Origin: a gamma proteobacterium symbiont of Ctena orbiculata | GTDB lineage: Bacteria > Pseudomonadota > Gammaproteobacteria > Chromatiales > Chromatiaceae | DNA: 64,000 nucleotides | Assembly (NCBI GenBank): GCA_003058525.1 | Contig: QBVD01000052.1 | Coordinates: forward strand, 42,974 to 106,973 | Direction of reading: 5' to 3' | Shown: piece after piece, positions 54,051 through 62,081 of the stretch | Numbering within the stretch: the first letter of the stretch is position 1 | How the letters are laid out: every line of letters starts with the position of its first letter | Program-made: the position numbers and the translations under genes | The notes under the pieces: generated by a model | The model's input: the letters and a program-made list of their open reading frames with translations, nothing else | What the model was told of the DNA's origin: nothing | The model's database searches: none

Positions 54051-57000
54051 ATGAAAAGGTCAAAAATCATGAAGCTTAGAATCAAACCCATCGTCGCCGC
54101 CTGTGCATTGGCCATGGCAGCCGGACAAGCAGGTGCTATCGACTACACCCTGGCCACAAAGGCGTACTCCAAGACTATGCCGGATGGAAGTGTTGTTCCC
54201 ATGTGGGGGTATGTGATCGATCCGGATAACGATAGTTCCGGCAGAGGTGATTGTTATGAAACAACGCCAGCGGCTGCGCGACGTACCTGTGTCGACAATC
54301 TGCCTGATCCTGTGGCACCGGGCCCGAGGTTGGATATTCCTCCGACCGATACGGCACTGCGGATTTTTTTGACTAATACGTTGCCTGAGCCGTCATCCAT
54401 CGTGATCCCAGGGCAGGAGTTGCCTTACTCAGCGGCCGATAACGGTCCCACTTGGGATGGTCCGTTCGGTGGGAATGCCATTACCGGGGGACGCCCAGCC
54501 GGCGATACAACCTTGAAGATGCGCTCTTATGGTCGTGAAGCGAATCGCAACGGCGGTAGACGGGCATATATCTGGAACAGTAACCGGAACAATCCTATTA
54601 CGAATACGGGCAGTTTCATTTACCACACCGGCACACATCCCCAAAAGCAGCTCTACATGGGGCTCTATGGCATGGTCACACGTGACTCCGTTTCTGGCGA
54701 GGTCTATCCCGGCGTCGCGTACACCAGCGATACCACGCTCTTCTACAGCGATATCGATCCTGACTTCAATAAATCAGTGGTGGCACCGTACGATCCGGCT
54801 TACGCTGCATATCCACCATTGGAAACGGCTATCGAGCGTCATCCCACCTGGTTCCTGATCAATGGCGAGCCCTATGATCCGAGCGGGACGATTAATGCCG
54901 TGGGTACCAATACTATTACCGGTATCGATGTCAATCAGAGCAATCTGATTCGTTTCGCCAGTGCGGCAACCGAAAATCATGTCCCGGTCTTCCAGGGGCT
55001 CTACGGCACAATCCATGGTGAGGACGGCATGCAGTATATGTGGCAGGCCGGCGTGAGCGGCGCCGCGGCTGCTGAAACGGCCGCACCCATTGAGCAGTAC
55101 TCGATCGGCTTGCCGCCGCTGAAGACGAAGGATGTGATTGTCACTCCGGCTGTGCAGGGGATCTATTCCATCTATGACGGCAACGGTTATATGACCAACC
55201 CCACCGCCAACGAAGCTACGGGCGCTGAGGATACCGTCGGCGGTATGTTCAGGAAATTGGGTGTTGCACCCGGCACCAACCAGGCGCCGGTGGCCGTGGC
55301 TGATCAGTTTACCGTTGAATACCCTGAACTCCTGAGCAGTGATACTGAAGCGACACCTGTTGCATTTCTCTTGGATGTCATCGCCAACGACAGTGACATC
55401 AATAATGATCCGCTGACCCTTGCGTCTACCCTAACGCCTAACCAGCAATACGGCGACGCTGCGATAACCATCGATGCGTTCTGTAATGCTGGTGATACAT
55501 CTTGTTCGGTAGAGTACGGCTACACAGGACCTGCGAGCGGTACCGAGACCTTCCATGTAACACCAGCAACCATTGCTTCCACCAATTTTGATTACGATGT
55601 GACTGACGGGAGTCTGCCGAGCGGTTTGGCAACTGTCACTCTGGATTATCTGCGCAATGAGGCACCCACAGCGGCTGACCATGCATTAGTGACGGATGCC
55701 GCGACAGAGTTGCTTTTCAACGCCTTGGATGGTGCAGTCAATGCTGAGCCGGGTGATGTACTGAACTTCTCGTATTCGCCTCCATTTGATCCTGTAACCG
55801 ATTTAGATCCTGCGACACAGGGAGCGCTTGTATGCGCATCGAACGGTGAATGCACCTTTACACCACCTACTGACGGTGTACCGGGTCCTGACTCAGTCGA
55901 GGTTACTTTTGACTATGTAGTCCTCGACGATATAAACACAGTCGGCAACCAGACGGGTGTTACAGCGTATGACGACAAGATTACAGGAACCGTTACCATC
56001 ACTGTTGATCCGGTGAGTACCGAGGCGCCTGAAGTCATCGACGACAACTATATGGCCATTGTGGATACTGAGTTGGTCGTTGCGGTCGATCAGGGTGTCC
56101 TGTCGAACGATACAGAACCGCAGGGGCAGCCGATGACCGCAGCCTTTGACGGTCCCACACCGCCCGATACGACTACCGAAGGCGGCACTGTGGTGTTGAA
56201 TGCAGACGGCTCTTTCAGTTATACGCCACCTGCAGGATTCTCCGGTGCGGATACCTTCACTTACATCGCCAGCGATGACAGTGCGCCTACCCCCAACGAG
56301 AGTCTACCGGCCACGGTGACCATCACGGTTGGCAATGAGGCGCCCGTGGCTGTTGCAGACAGTTACAGCATGACCGAAAGCAGCATCTTCAATGAAGCCG
56401 CTCCCGGTGTGTTGGTTAACGACACGGATGTGGATGGCCAGGCCCTTACAGCGAGTCTGGTGGCCGGTAGTGGTCCTAGCTGCGGTAGCCTGACGCTGAA
56501 CTCGGACGGCTCCTTTACTTACGAGCCTCAGATTGGCTGGAACAGCACACTGACGGGTGTTTGTGATCCGGGTACCGTGGACGGTTCGGATACCTTCAGC
56601 TATGTTGCCAATGACGGTCTGGTGGACAGTGCCGCGGTTAGCGTCAACATCACGGTCAATCCGCAAACCGCGGCCACGGCAGTCAACGATACCTTTATCC
56701 TCAATGCACCCTCGGTGACAGAACTCACCGCAGAAAACGGTGAATTGGTCAGTACCACTTATGTCACGGCCAGCGCACTGGATAACGATCTGGGAACCGG
56801 AACCAATCCGACTGCTACCGAAGTGAATGATCCTGATAATCTCTCTCCTGAGATTGCGGCATCGGGTGAAGTCACTCTGGTAATCGAGGATATGGCAATG
56901 GGCACCATCGGTACACTGGAGTATCAGTTCACCAATGACGGTGGCAACACCAGTAATGTCGCCCAGGTCAGCCTGGTACGCTATCTCGGCGTGAAGAAGT

Positions 57001-57371
57001 CGGAGTTCAATCTGCGGGAAGATGGCGGTCTCGCCGGAAATCCGGACAACGACGACTGGCGTATCACCGGTAATGTCGATCCCACGGTGATTCCGCCGGG
57101 CAGTTCCATCTTCGCCTACATCATCAGGCAGGGTGTCACCGATCCTATTCCGATCAATACCCCGGCTGACATCAACCCGAATAATGATATGGGCACGGTC
57201 TACAATGTGGACAACTGGAGAATCCACATCGATAACGTCGGCAGCACCGGACCACGCGGTGATATCGATCAGGCCAACGACAGGTTGCGCATCGAAGCCC
57301 ATGTGGACGATGGGAATGGTGGTACTATCATCTATACCTATGACAATGTACCGATTCATGTTCAACCCTAA
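54051..57371 (+). CDS. Cupredoxin-like protein without copper ligands, with Ig/cadherin-like tail
   Basis: Exported protein of 1106 residues; signal peptide about 1-29 (GQAGA). The N-terminal 390 residues align in pattern with the two preceding oxidase-like proteins: VPMWGYV at the start, FIYHTGTHPQKQLYMGLYGMV where the HCH motif would be, RHPTWFLINGEPY, and ENHVPVFQG where HxxHxHG would be. Most copper ligands are therefore lost. From about 415 there are at least four VCBS/cadherin-like repeats (for example NQAPVAVADQF, NEAPVAVADSYSM, LNADGSFSYTPPAGFSGADTF, VANDGL) and a unique C-terminal domain (KKSEFNLREDGGLAGNPDNDDW). GGGAGGG lies 7 bases upstream of ATG 54051. It is likely a structural or docking partner of the two ligand-bearing subunits. 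Confidence 0.82.
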   Translation: MKRSKIMKLRIKPIVAACALAMAAGQAGAIDYTLATKAYSKTMPDGSVVPMWGYVIDPDNDSSGRGDCYETTPAAARRTCVDNLPDPVAPGPRLDIPPTDTALRIFLTNTLPEPSSIVIPGQELPYSAADNGPTWDGPFGGNAITGGRPAGDTTLKMRSYGREANRNGGRRAYIWNSNRNNPITNTGSFIYHTGTHPQKQLYMGLYGMVTRDSVSGEVYPGVAYTSDTTLFYSDIDPDFNKSVVAPYDPAYAAYPPLETAIERHPTWFLINGEPYDPSGTINAVGTNTITGIDVNQSNLIRFASAATENHVPVFQGLYGTIHGEDGMQYMWQAGVSGAAAAETAAPIEQYSIGLPPLKTKDVIVTPAVQGIYSIYDGNGYMTNPTANEATGAEDTVGGMFRKLGVAPGTNQAPVAVADQFTVEYPELLSSDTEATPVAFLLDVIANDSDINNDPLTLASTLTPNQQYGDAAITIDAFCNAGDTSCSVEYGYTGPASGTETFHVTPATIASTNFDYDVTDGSLPSGLATVTLDYLRNEAPTAADHALVTDAATELLFNALDGAVNAEPGDVLNFSYSPPFDPVTDLDPATQGALVCASNGECTFTPPTDGVPGPDSVEVTFDYVVLDDINTVGNQTGVTAYDDKITGTVTITVDPVSTEAPEVIDDNYMAIVDTELVVAVDQGVLSNDTEPQGQPMTAAFDGPTPPDTTTEGGTVVLNADGSFSYTPPAGFSGADTFTYIASDDSAPTPNESLPATVTITVGNEAPVAVADSYSMTESSIFNEAAPGVLVNDTDVDGQALTASLVAGSGPSCGSLTLNSDGSFTYEPQIGWNSTLTGVCDPGTVDGSDTFSYVANDGLVDSAAVSVNITVNPQTAATAVNDTFILNAPSVTELTAENGELVSTTYVTASALDNDLGTGTNPTATEVNDPDNLSPEIAASGEVTLVIEDMAMGTIGTLEYQFTNDGGNTSNVAQVSLVRYLGVKKSEFNLREDGGLAGNPDNDDWRITGNVDPTVIPPGSSIFAYIIRQGVTDPIPINTPADINPNNDMGTVYNVDNWRIHIDNVGSTGPRGDIDQANDRLRIEAHVDDGNGGTIIYTYDNVPIHVQP

Positions 57372-57380
57372 CTGAGTAAT

Positions 57381-57426
57381 AACCGCCACATCCCATCCCC
57401 GGGGTGTGGCGGTTTTCTTGTTTTTT
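57381..57426 (+). terminator. Rho-independent terminator after the third cupredoxin gene
   Basis: Arms AACCGCCACA (57381-57390) and TGTGGCGGTT (57405-57414) are followed by TTCTTGTTTTTT. It lies 10 bases past the stop and 21 bases before the next gene on the same strand. It closes the oxidase transcript or sets a step-down before the downstream genes. Confidence 0.88.
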
Positions 57427-57446
57427 GCACTTAGAAACAATAGCCT

Positions 57447-58043
57447 ATGAAAGTTGACGAGAGACAAAGCAGCGCTCAAACACGGGATGAAGAGTTGTTA
57501 CCCCAGGGCAACCCGATTATTTTGATTTTCGTGTTGTTACTGTGCCTCACTATTCTGTTTATCCTGACTTCTGCGATAGCCAACGGTGCCGAAAAAATGT
57601 TGCCGAATAAGGCAGCCGGGCAAACAGCTGTCGCAAAATGGAAACCACCCGTGGCGCAAAAGATCATTCAGCCTGAAATGGTTTCCGCTGATCTGGCGAA
57701 TGAGATCGCCGACAAGTGGGGTATCAGGTTGATTAGCTTGAGATTGACTGCCGCAGGCTACATGATCGATTTTCGATTTCGTGTTTTGAATGTGGAGAAA
57801 TCAAAGAATTTTTTCGATCAGAGGGTCAAACCACACCTGGTGGTTGAGCGTTCCAATGCTAAACTACCAATACCCATGGCGGCCAAGGTGGGCGCGTTCA
57901 GAACGACCAATCGGGGCCAGAACATCAAACCTAACAAAACATACTATATGGTATTCGGGAATCCGGATGCCCATGTGAAGTCAGGTGAGAAAGTGACCAT
58001 GGTTATCGGCGACTTCAAGGCCGAGCATTTAATCGTTCACTAA
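57447..58043 (+). CDS. One-TM periplasmic-facing protein of unknown function
   Basis: A 198-residue protein with a short cytoplasmic N-terminus, one TM helix (about 24-46, IILIFVLLLCLTILFILTS) and a periplasmic domain. The domain has a regular beta pattern: WGIRLISLRLTAAGYMIDFR, then KPHLVVERSNAKLPIP, KVGAFRTTN, KTYYMVFGNPDAHVKSGEKV and TMVIGDF. I do not recognise the family by name. The compact alternating beta strands suggest an immunoglobulin-like or cupredoxin-assembly fold. The ribosome site is weak. Its location between the oxidase and SCO genes suggests a membrane-anchored accessory. Confidence 0.75.
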   Translation: MKVDERQSSAQTRDEELLPQGNPIILIFVLLLCLTILFILTSAIANGAEKMLPNKAAGQTAVAKWKPPVAQKIIQPEMVSADLANEIADKWGIRLISLRLTAAGYMIDFRFRVLNVEKSKNFFDQRVKPHLVVERSNAKLPIPMAAKVGAFRTTNRGQNIKPNKTYYMVFGNPDAHVKSGEKVTMVIGDFKAEHLIVH

Positions 58044-58063
58044 TTCCACCATGAGATGTCGTT

Positions 58064-61000
58064 ATGCGTAATATTAAATCTCTCCTTCGCCTTCTAACCC
58101 TGCTTATGGCAGGAGTGTCGCTGCAGAGCAATGCGGCGGTCACTGTCTACTGCTGCGACGCAAACGCAGAGGCGCAGTACATTCAGGACCTGGCTGCCCT
58201 GCAGTCTGTCACGGTGGATTTAACCGGTGAAAGCTTTGAAGGTGATGCCTGGACGAGTTCACGTAATACAACAGTGTTCAGTGTGACCAACCAGAACCTG
58301 ACATGGGGGGCCAGTTCAACCGGTGTTGCAGGCATCCAAACCAGTATGGGCGGTGGTGATGTGCATGAGGGTGAATATCTGATGTTCGCCGTTGACGATA
58401 CGAGCACCCATCTGACTCCCGATAAGATCACCCTGACGGCCAATGGCATTACTCTGTATGGTGTCGGCGGATGGTTCAGAAGTTCCAATGGTGCAAAACT
58501 CGCATTCACCACGAATGGCGATGTGGTCGATTTTACAGGTGCGCAAGCCACAGTCTTCGATTGGAAGTTTCTCGGTTTTATCGACGATGGAGGATTCAGC
58601 ACACTGTTGGTGGAAACAGCCGATGAAGTAGGCAATGAAGTCAAGACCTTCTTTTCGGATGACTTTACCATTGCAGCCCAAGCCGGCGCTTTTCCCGGTC
58701 AGGACCTGCAATTCAGCAGTGCCAACTATTCGGTCAATGAGAATGCGGGGTCAGTTGCCGTCACGGTGAGCCGCAACGGCGGAACAACAGGTGCGCTGTC
58801 CATAGATTACGCAACCACGGCTGACGGCACTGCGACAGCCGGTCAGGACTTTACAGCAGTTTCAGGTACACTTGACTTCGCCGATGGGGAGACGAGTAAA
58901 CAGGTCACCATAAATATACTGGACGATGCCGTCTTCGAGGGCGATGAGACAGTAGGGCTGTTGCTCACCGGAACCGATGTCGGTGTCCTGAATAATGCCA
59001 CCCTGACTATTATCGAGAATGACGCGCCCCCTGCAGGAAGCGTCGAGTTCAGTGGCAGCAGTTATCGCGTGTACGAAGATGCCGGTACGCTGTCAGTCAC
59101 GATACAGCGTAGTGGAGGCAGCGAAGGAAGCGGTACAATCGATTATGCGATCAGTGACGGCTCGGCGACCGGCGGCAGCGACTACAACGCTACTTCCGGT
59201 ACTTTGGCATTCATTGACGGCCAGGTTAGCGGCACTTTTGATATCGCCATTACAGACGACGCCCTGCAAGAGGGTACGGAGTCGATTGTTCTCAACTTAA
59301 GCAATCCGGTCTCAGTGATGCTGGGTGATCGCGATATTGCCGAAGTCTCCATTATTGACAACGAAGCGTCACCGGCCATGGGGAGTATCCAGTTCAGCGG
59401 ATCTACCTATAGTATTGCCGAGAACGGCTCGGAGATAGCGTTACCGGTCGTTCGAATTAGCGGCAGCATGGGGGCTGTAAGTGTTGTCTGTACGACCTCC
59501 GATTCCAGTGCCACCGCCGGCAATGACTATACGGCAACGCAGAATACGGTAAGTTTTGCCAATGGCGAGGTTATTCAAAACTGCCGCATACCCATCGTAG
59601 ACGACAGTAGCTACGAAAATGACGAAACCTTACTGGTGACTCTCAGCTCTCCCACAAATGGTGCGGTACTGGGAACCACTTCATCCACGACAGTCACAAT
59701 CGAAGACAATGATCCGGTCCCCGCGGCCGGGAGCCTTCAGTTCGACCAGACAAGTTACCAGCTGACAGAGGGTGGTTCGACAGCCAGCATTACAGTTTCC
59801 CGGAGTGGCGGCAGTAGCGGATCGGTCAACGTTGATTACGCCACTGTGGATGGGACTGCCACAGCCGGTAGCGACTACACATCGGCCAGTGGCACTATCA
59901 ATTTCGCCGCTGGCGTCACCAGTGTCAGTTTCCAGGTTGCGATCTTGGACGATGCGATTTACGAAGGTGATGAAACTGTTTCGCTTGTTTTAAGCAATCC
60001 TACCGGGGGTGCTGTGACCGGCTCGGCAGACACAGCACAACTGACCATCCTCGATAATGAATCGGCTCCCGCTACGGGTGCCCTGGTCTTCACCGCGAGT
60101 GAATATTTTGCAGATGAGTTGGATGGCAGTATCACCGTGAGCGTAGAGCGTCAAGGCGGCAGTACGGGTGCTGCACAGGTCAACTATATCACCAGCGATG
60201 GTACAGCGATTGCAGGTGCGGACTATGCGGTGGCTAGTGGCACTCTGGCATTCGCTGACGGTGAGGTTTCACAAAGTTTCGAGATTTTTATCAATGATGA
60301 TGCCTTTTTTGAAGGAACCGAAAACCTGAGTCTTCAGCTCTCAGACCCATTTGGAGTAACGCTCGATGACCCAGCATCATCTGTTATCACAATTGCCGAT
60401 GACGACGATCCACCCGCAGCGGGTGCACTCGACTTTTCGACGAATAGTTATAGCGTTGATGAAACCGGCACCAGTATTTCCATTACAGTAATCCGGAGTG
60501 GTGGTACGAGCGGTGCAATCTCCGTTGATTATGCAACGCTGGATGACAGCGCCACGGCATCGTCCGATTATGTTTTTGCAACGGGTACCGTAAACTTTGC
60601 CAATGGTGAGTCGGGTAGCAAAACATTCGAGGTCACAATTGTCGATGACAGTCTGTTAGAGCAGGACGAGCGTATCCGTTTGGTGCTCGCCAATGTACAG
60701 GGTGGAGCAGTGCTGGGTGCCTTGAGTGAGTCCTTTATTACAATTTCGGATGATGAGGCACAGTCCGCCTCTGCAATACTGGGCTTTTCGACAAGTTCCC
60801 TGTCCGCCAATGAAACTGCCGGCAGTGTGAATATCACCATCACACGCAGTGTAACGGTAAGCGGTGAAATTTCGGTTGATTTGTCAGCAAGCTCAAGTGA
60901 TGCAGTTGCGGGTACAGACTACAACGTAACCACCGGAACCGTGCGTTTTGCCAATGGTGAGACGGAGAAGACCATCACTGTCGAAATTCTGGACAATACT

Positions 61001-61252
61001 GTCACAGATGGGAACAGAACGATTACTTTTGCACTGGCCAATGCCATTGGTACGGCTGTCATTGATAGTAACAGCGGCACTTTAACCCTGACAATCATTG
61101 ATGATGAATCAGATTCAGGCGGTGACGGTGGCGGTGGTGGCGGTGGTGGCAGCATGGGATCATTTCTGATGTTGTTGATGCTGTGTACACTATTCTACCT
61201 TCGGTCAGGGAGATTCAGTGCTTGCACGGCATGTTCAGGCAGGAATAAGTAA
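58064..61252 (+). CDS. Calx-beta repeat protein with GlyGly-CTERM-like sorting end
   Basis: Exported protein of 1062 residues; signal peptide about 1-25. An N-terminal domain (26-215) begins with VYCCDANAEAQY and has no recognised family. Seven Calx-beta repeats of about 115 residues each follow (about 216-1020), with recurring motifs such as SGTLDFADGE, DYATVDGTATAGSDY and ILDDAIYEGDETV, the acidic loops that bind Ca2+. The C-terminus has a Gly run (GGDGGGGGGGGS), a hydrophobic helix and a basic end. This fits the GlyGly-CTERM tripartite signal processed by rhombosortase and exported by type II secretion. The last residues (CTACSGRNK) are longer than usual for that signal. Likely a cell-surface adhesin or scaffold. 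Confidence 0.85.
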   Translation: MRNIKSLLRLLTLLMAGVSLQSNAAVTVYCCDANAEAQYIQDLAALQSVTVDLTGESFEGDAWTSSRNTTVFSVTNQNLTWGASSTGVAGIQTSMGGGDVHEGEYLMFAVDDTSTHLTPDKITLTANGITLYGVGGWFRSSNGAKLAFTTNGDVVDFTGAQATVFDWKFLGFIDDGGFSTLLVETADEVGNEVKTFFSDDFTIAAQAGAFPGQDLQFSSANYSVNENAGSVAVTVSRNGGTTGALSIDYATTADGTATAGQDFTAVSGTLDFADGETSKQVTINILDDAVFEGDETVGLLLTGTDVGVLNNATLTIIENDAPPAGSVEFSGSSYRVYEDAGTLSVTIQRSGGSEGSGTIDYAISDGSATGGSDYNATSGTLAFIDGQVSGTFDIAITDDALQEGTESIVLNLSNPVSVMLGDRDIAEVSIIDNEASPAMGSIQFSGSTYSIAENGSEIALPVVRISGSMGAVSVVCTTSDSSATAGNDYTATQNTVSFANGEVIQNCRIPIVDDSSYENDETLLVTLSSPTNGAVLGTTSSTTVTIEDNDPVPAAGSLQFDQTSYQLTEGGSTASITVSRSGGSSGSVNVDYATVDGTATAGSDYTSASGTINFAAGVTSVSFQVAILDDAIYEGDETVSLVLSNPTGGAVTGSADTAQLTILDNESAPATGALVFTASEYFADELDGSITVSVERQGGSTGAAQVNYITSDGTAIAGADYAVASGTLAFADGEVSQSFEIFINDDAFFEGTENLSLQLSDPFGVTLDDPASSVITIADDDDPPAAGALDFSTNSYSVDETGTSISITVIRSGGTSGAISVDYATLDDSATASSDYVFATGTVNFANGESGSKTFEVTIVDDSLLEQDERIRLVLANVQGGAVLGALSESFITISDDEAQSASAILGFSTSSLSANETAGSVNITITRSVTVSGEISVDLSASSSDAVAGTDYNVTTGTVRFANGETEKTITVEILDNTVTDGNRTITFALANAIGTAVIDSNSGTLTLTIIDDESDSGGDGGGGGGGGSMGSFLMLLMLCTLFYLRSGRFSACTACSGRNK

Positions 61253-61289
61253 TACCGGCGGTTAATTACCGATTTGTGGAGCAGTTACA

Positions 61290-62081
61290 ATGTTTAACGA
61301 TGTACGGGATACAGCAGCACTACAGTGGTACAAACGAGTCATACCGGCGGTATTACTGCTCCCAATGATATCGCTGATCTCGTTCACCACTCATGCTGAT
61401 GAACTGCCAAGTATTGCAAAACGAGCCGAAACGGGAGAGGGCTTTATCCCTCCCTTCAAACTGGATTGCATCACACGGCCGGGAAAAAGCAAAACCCTGG
61501 GTGAACGCTTTGAAATGCTGGCCAGTTCGGGTGATCAAGGACACGATGAGCACGCCCACCATAGAAGGATGATGATGAGCAATGATTATCAGCTGCATAC
61601 AGCTGACTATACGATACCCGATGTGCAGCTGATTTCCCATCGTGGTGAAAAAGGACGTCTCCCGGAATTGCTGGATACGGATAAGCCGGTGATGTTGAAT
61701 TTCATCTTCACCACCTGCACCACGATCTGTCCTGTGTTATCCGCAAGTTTTCATCAAGTTCAAGAGATTATGGGTGACGAGAGTGATTCCATTTCAATGA
61801 TCTCGATTACCATCGATCCAGACTATGATACGCCAGAGCAACTGATGAAATATGCCCAGAAGTTCAAAGCGGGTAACCAGTGGCAGTTCTACACCGGTAC
61901 GTATAACGACGTCGTGAAGGTTGAAAAAGCGTTCGATATCTTTCGTGGCTCAAAAATGAACCACGAACCTATTACTCTCATACGTAAACAAAGCGAACAA
62001 TCCTGGGTCAGAATAAGCGGGCTTGCAAGCGCAGAAGATATCGTAAAGGAATACCGTAAAACAATTACAGCAGGAAAGTAA
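61290..62081 (+). CDS. SCO1/SenC copper chaperone with His/Met-rich insertion
   Basis: Membrane-anchored periplasmic thioredoxin-fold copper chaperone of 263 residues. N-terminal TM/signal segment is about 17-35. The copper-binding CTTICP motif (CxxxC) lies in FIFTTCTTICPVLSAS, and the third ligand His in KMNHEPITLI. An insertion unusual for SCO lies near residues 86-100 (GHDEHAHHRRMMMSND), rich in His and Met, and could hold extra copper. SCO proteins normally metallate the CuA site of cytochrome oxidase. Here the neighbouring cupredoxin genes make them the likely client. Starts behind GGAG; stop overlaps the next ATG. Confidence 0.9.
   Translation: MFNDVRDTAALQWYKRVIPAVLLLPMISLISFTTHADELPSIAKRAETGEGFIPPFKLDCITRPGKSKTLGERFEMLASSGDQGHDEHAHHRRMMMSNDYQLHTADYTIPDVQLISHRGEKGRLPELLDTDKPVMLNFIFTTCTTICPVLSASFHQVQEIMGDESDSISMISITIDPDYDTPEQLMKYAQKFKAGNQWQFYTGTYNDVVKVEKAFDIFRGSKMNHEPITLIRKQSEQSWVRISGLASAEDIVKEYRKTITAGK

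Noticed and set aside
56304..57479. Open frame of 391 codons opposite the third cupredoxin gene
   Set aside because: Antisense shadow that also crosses a terminator; no recognisable protein features.
58700..61110. DNA-level tandem repeats in the Calx-beta region
   Set aside because: The repeats are clear in protein but strongly diverged in DNA, so they are old domain duplications rather than a recent DNA repeat array.
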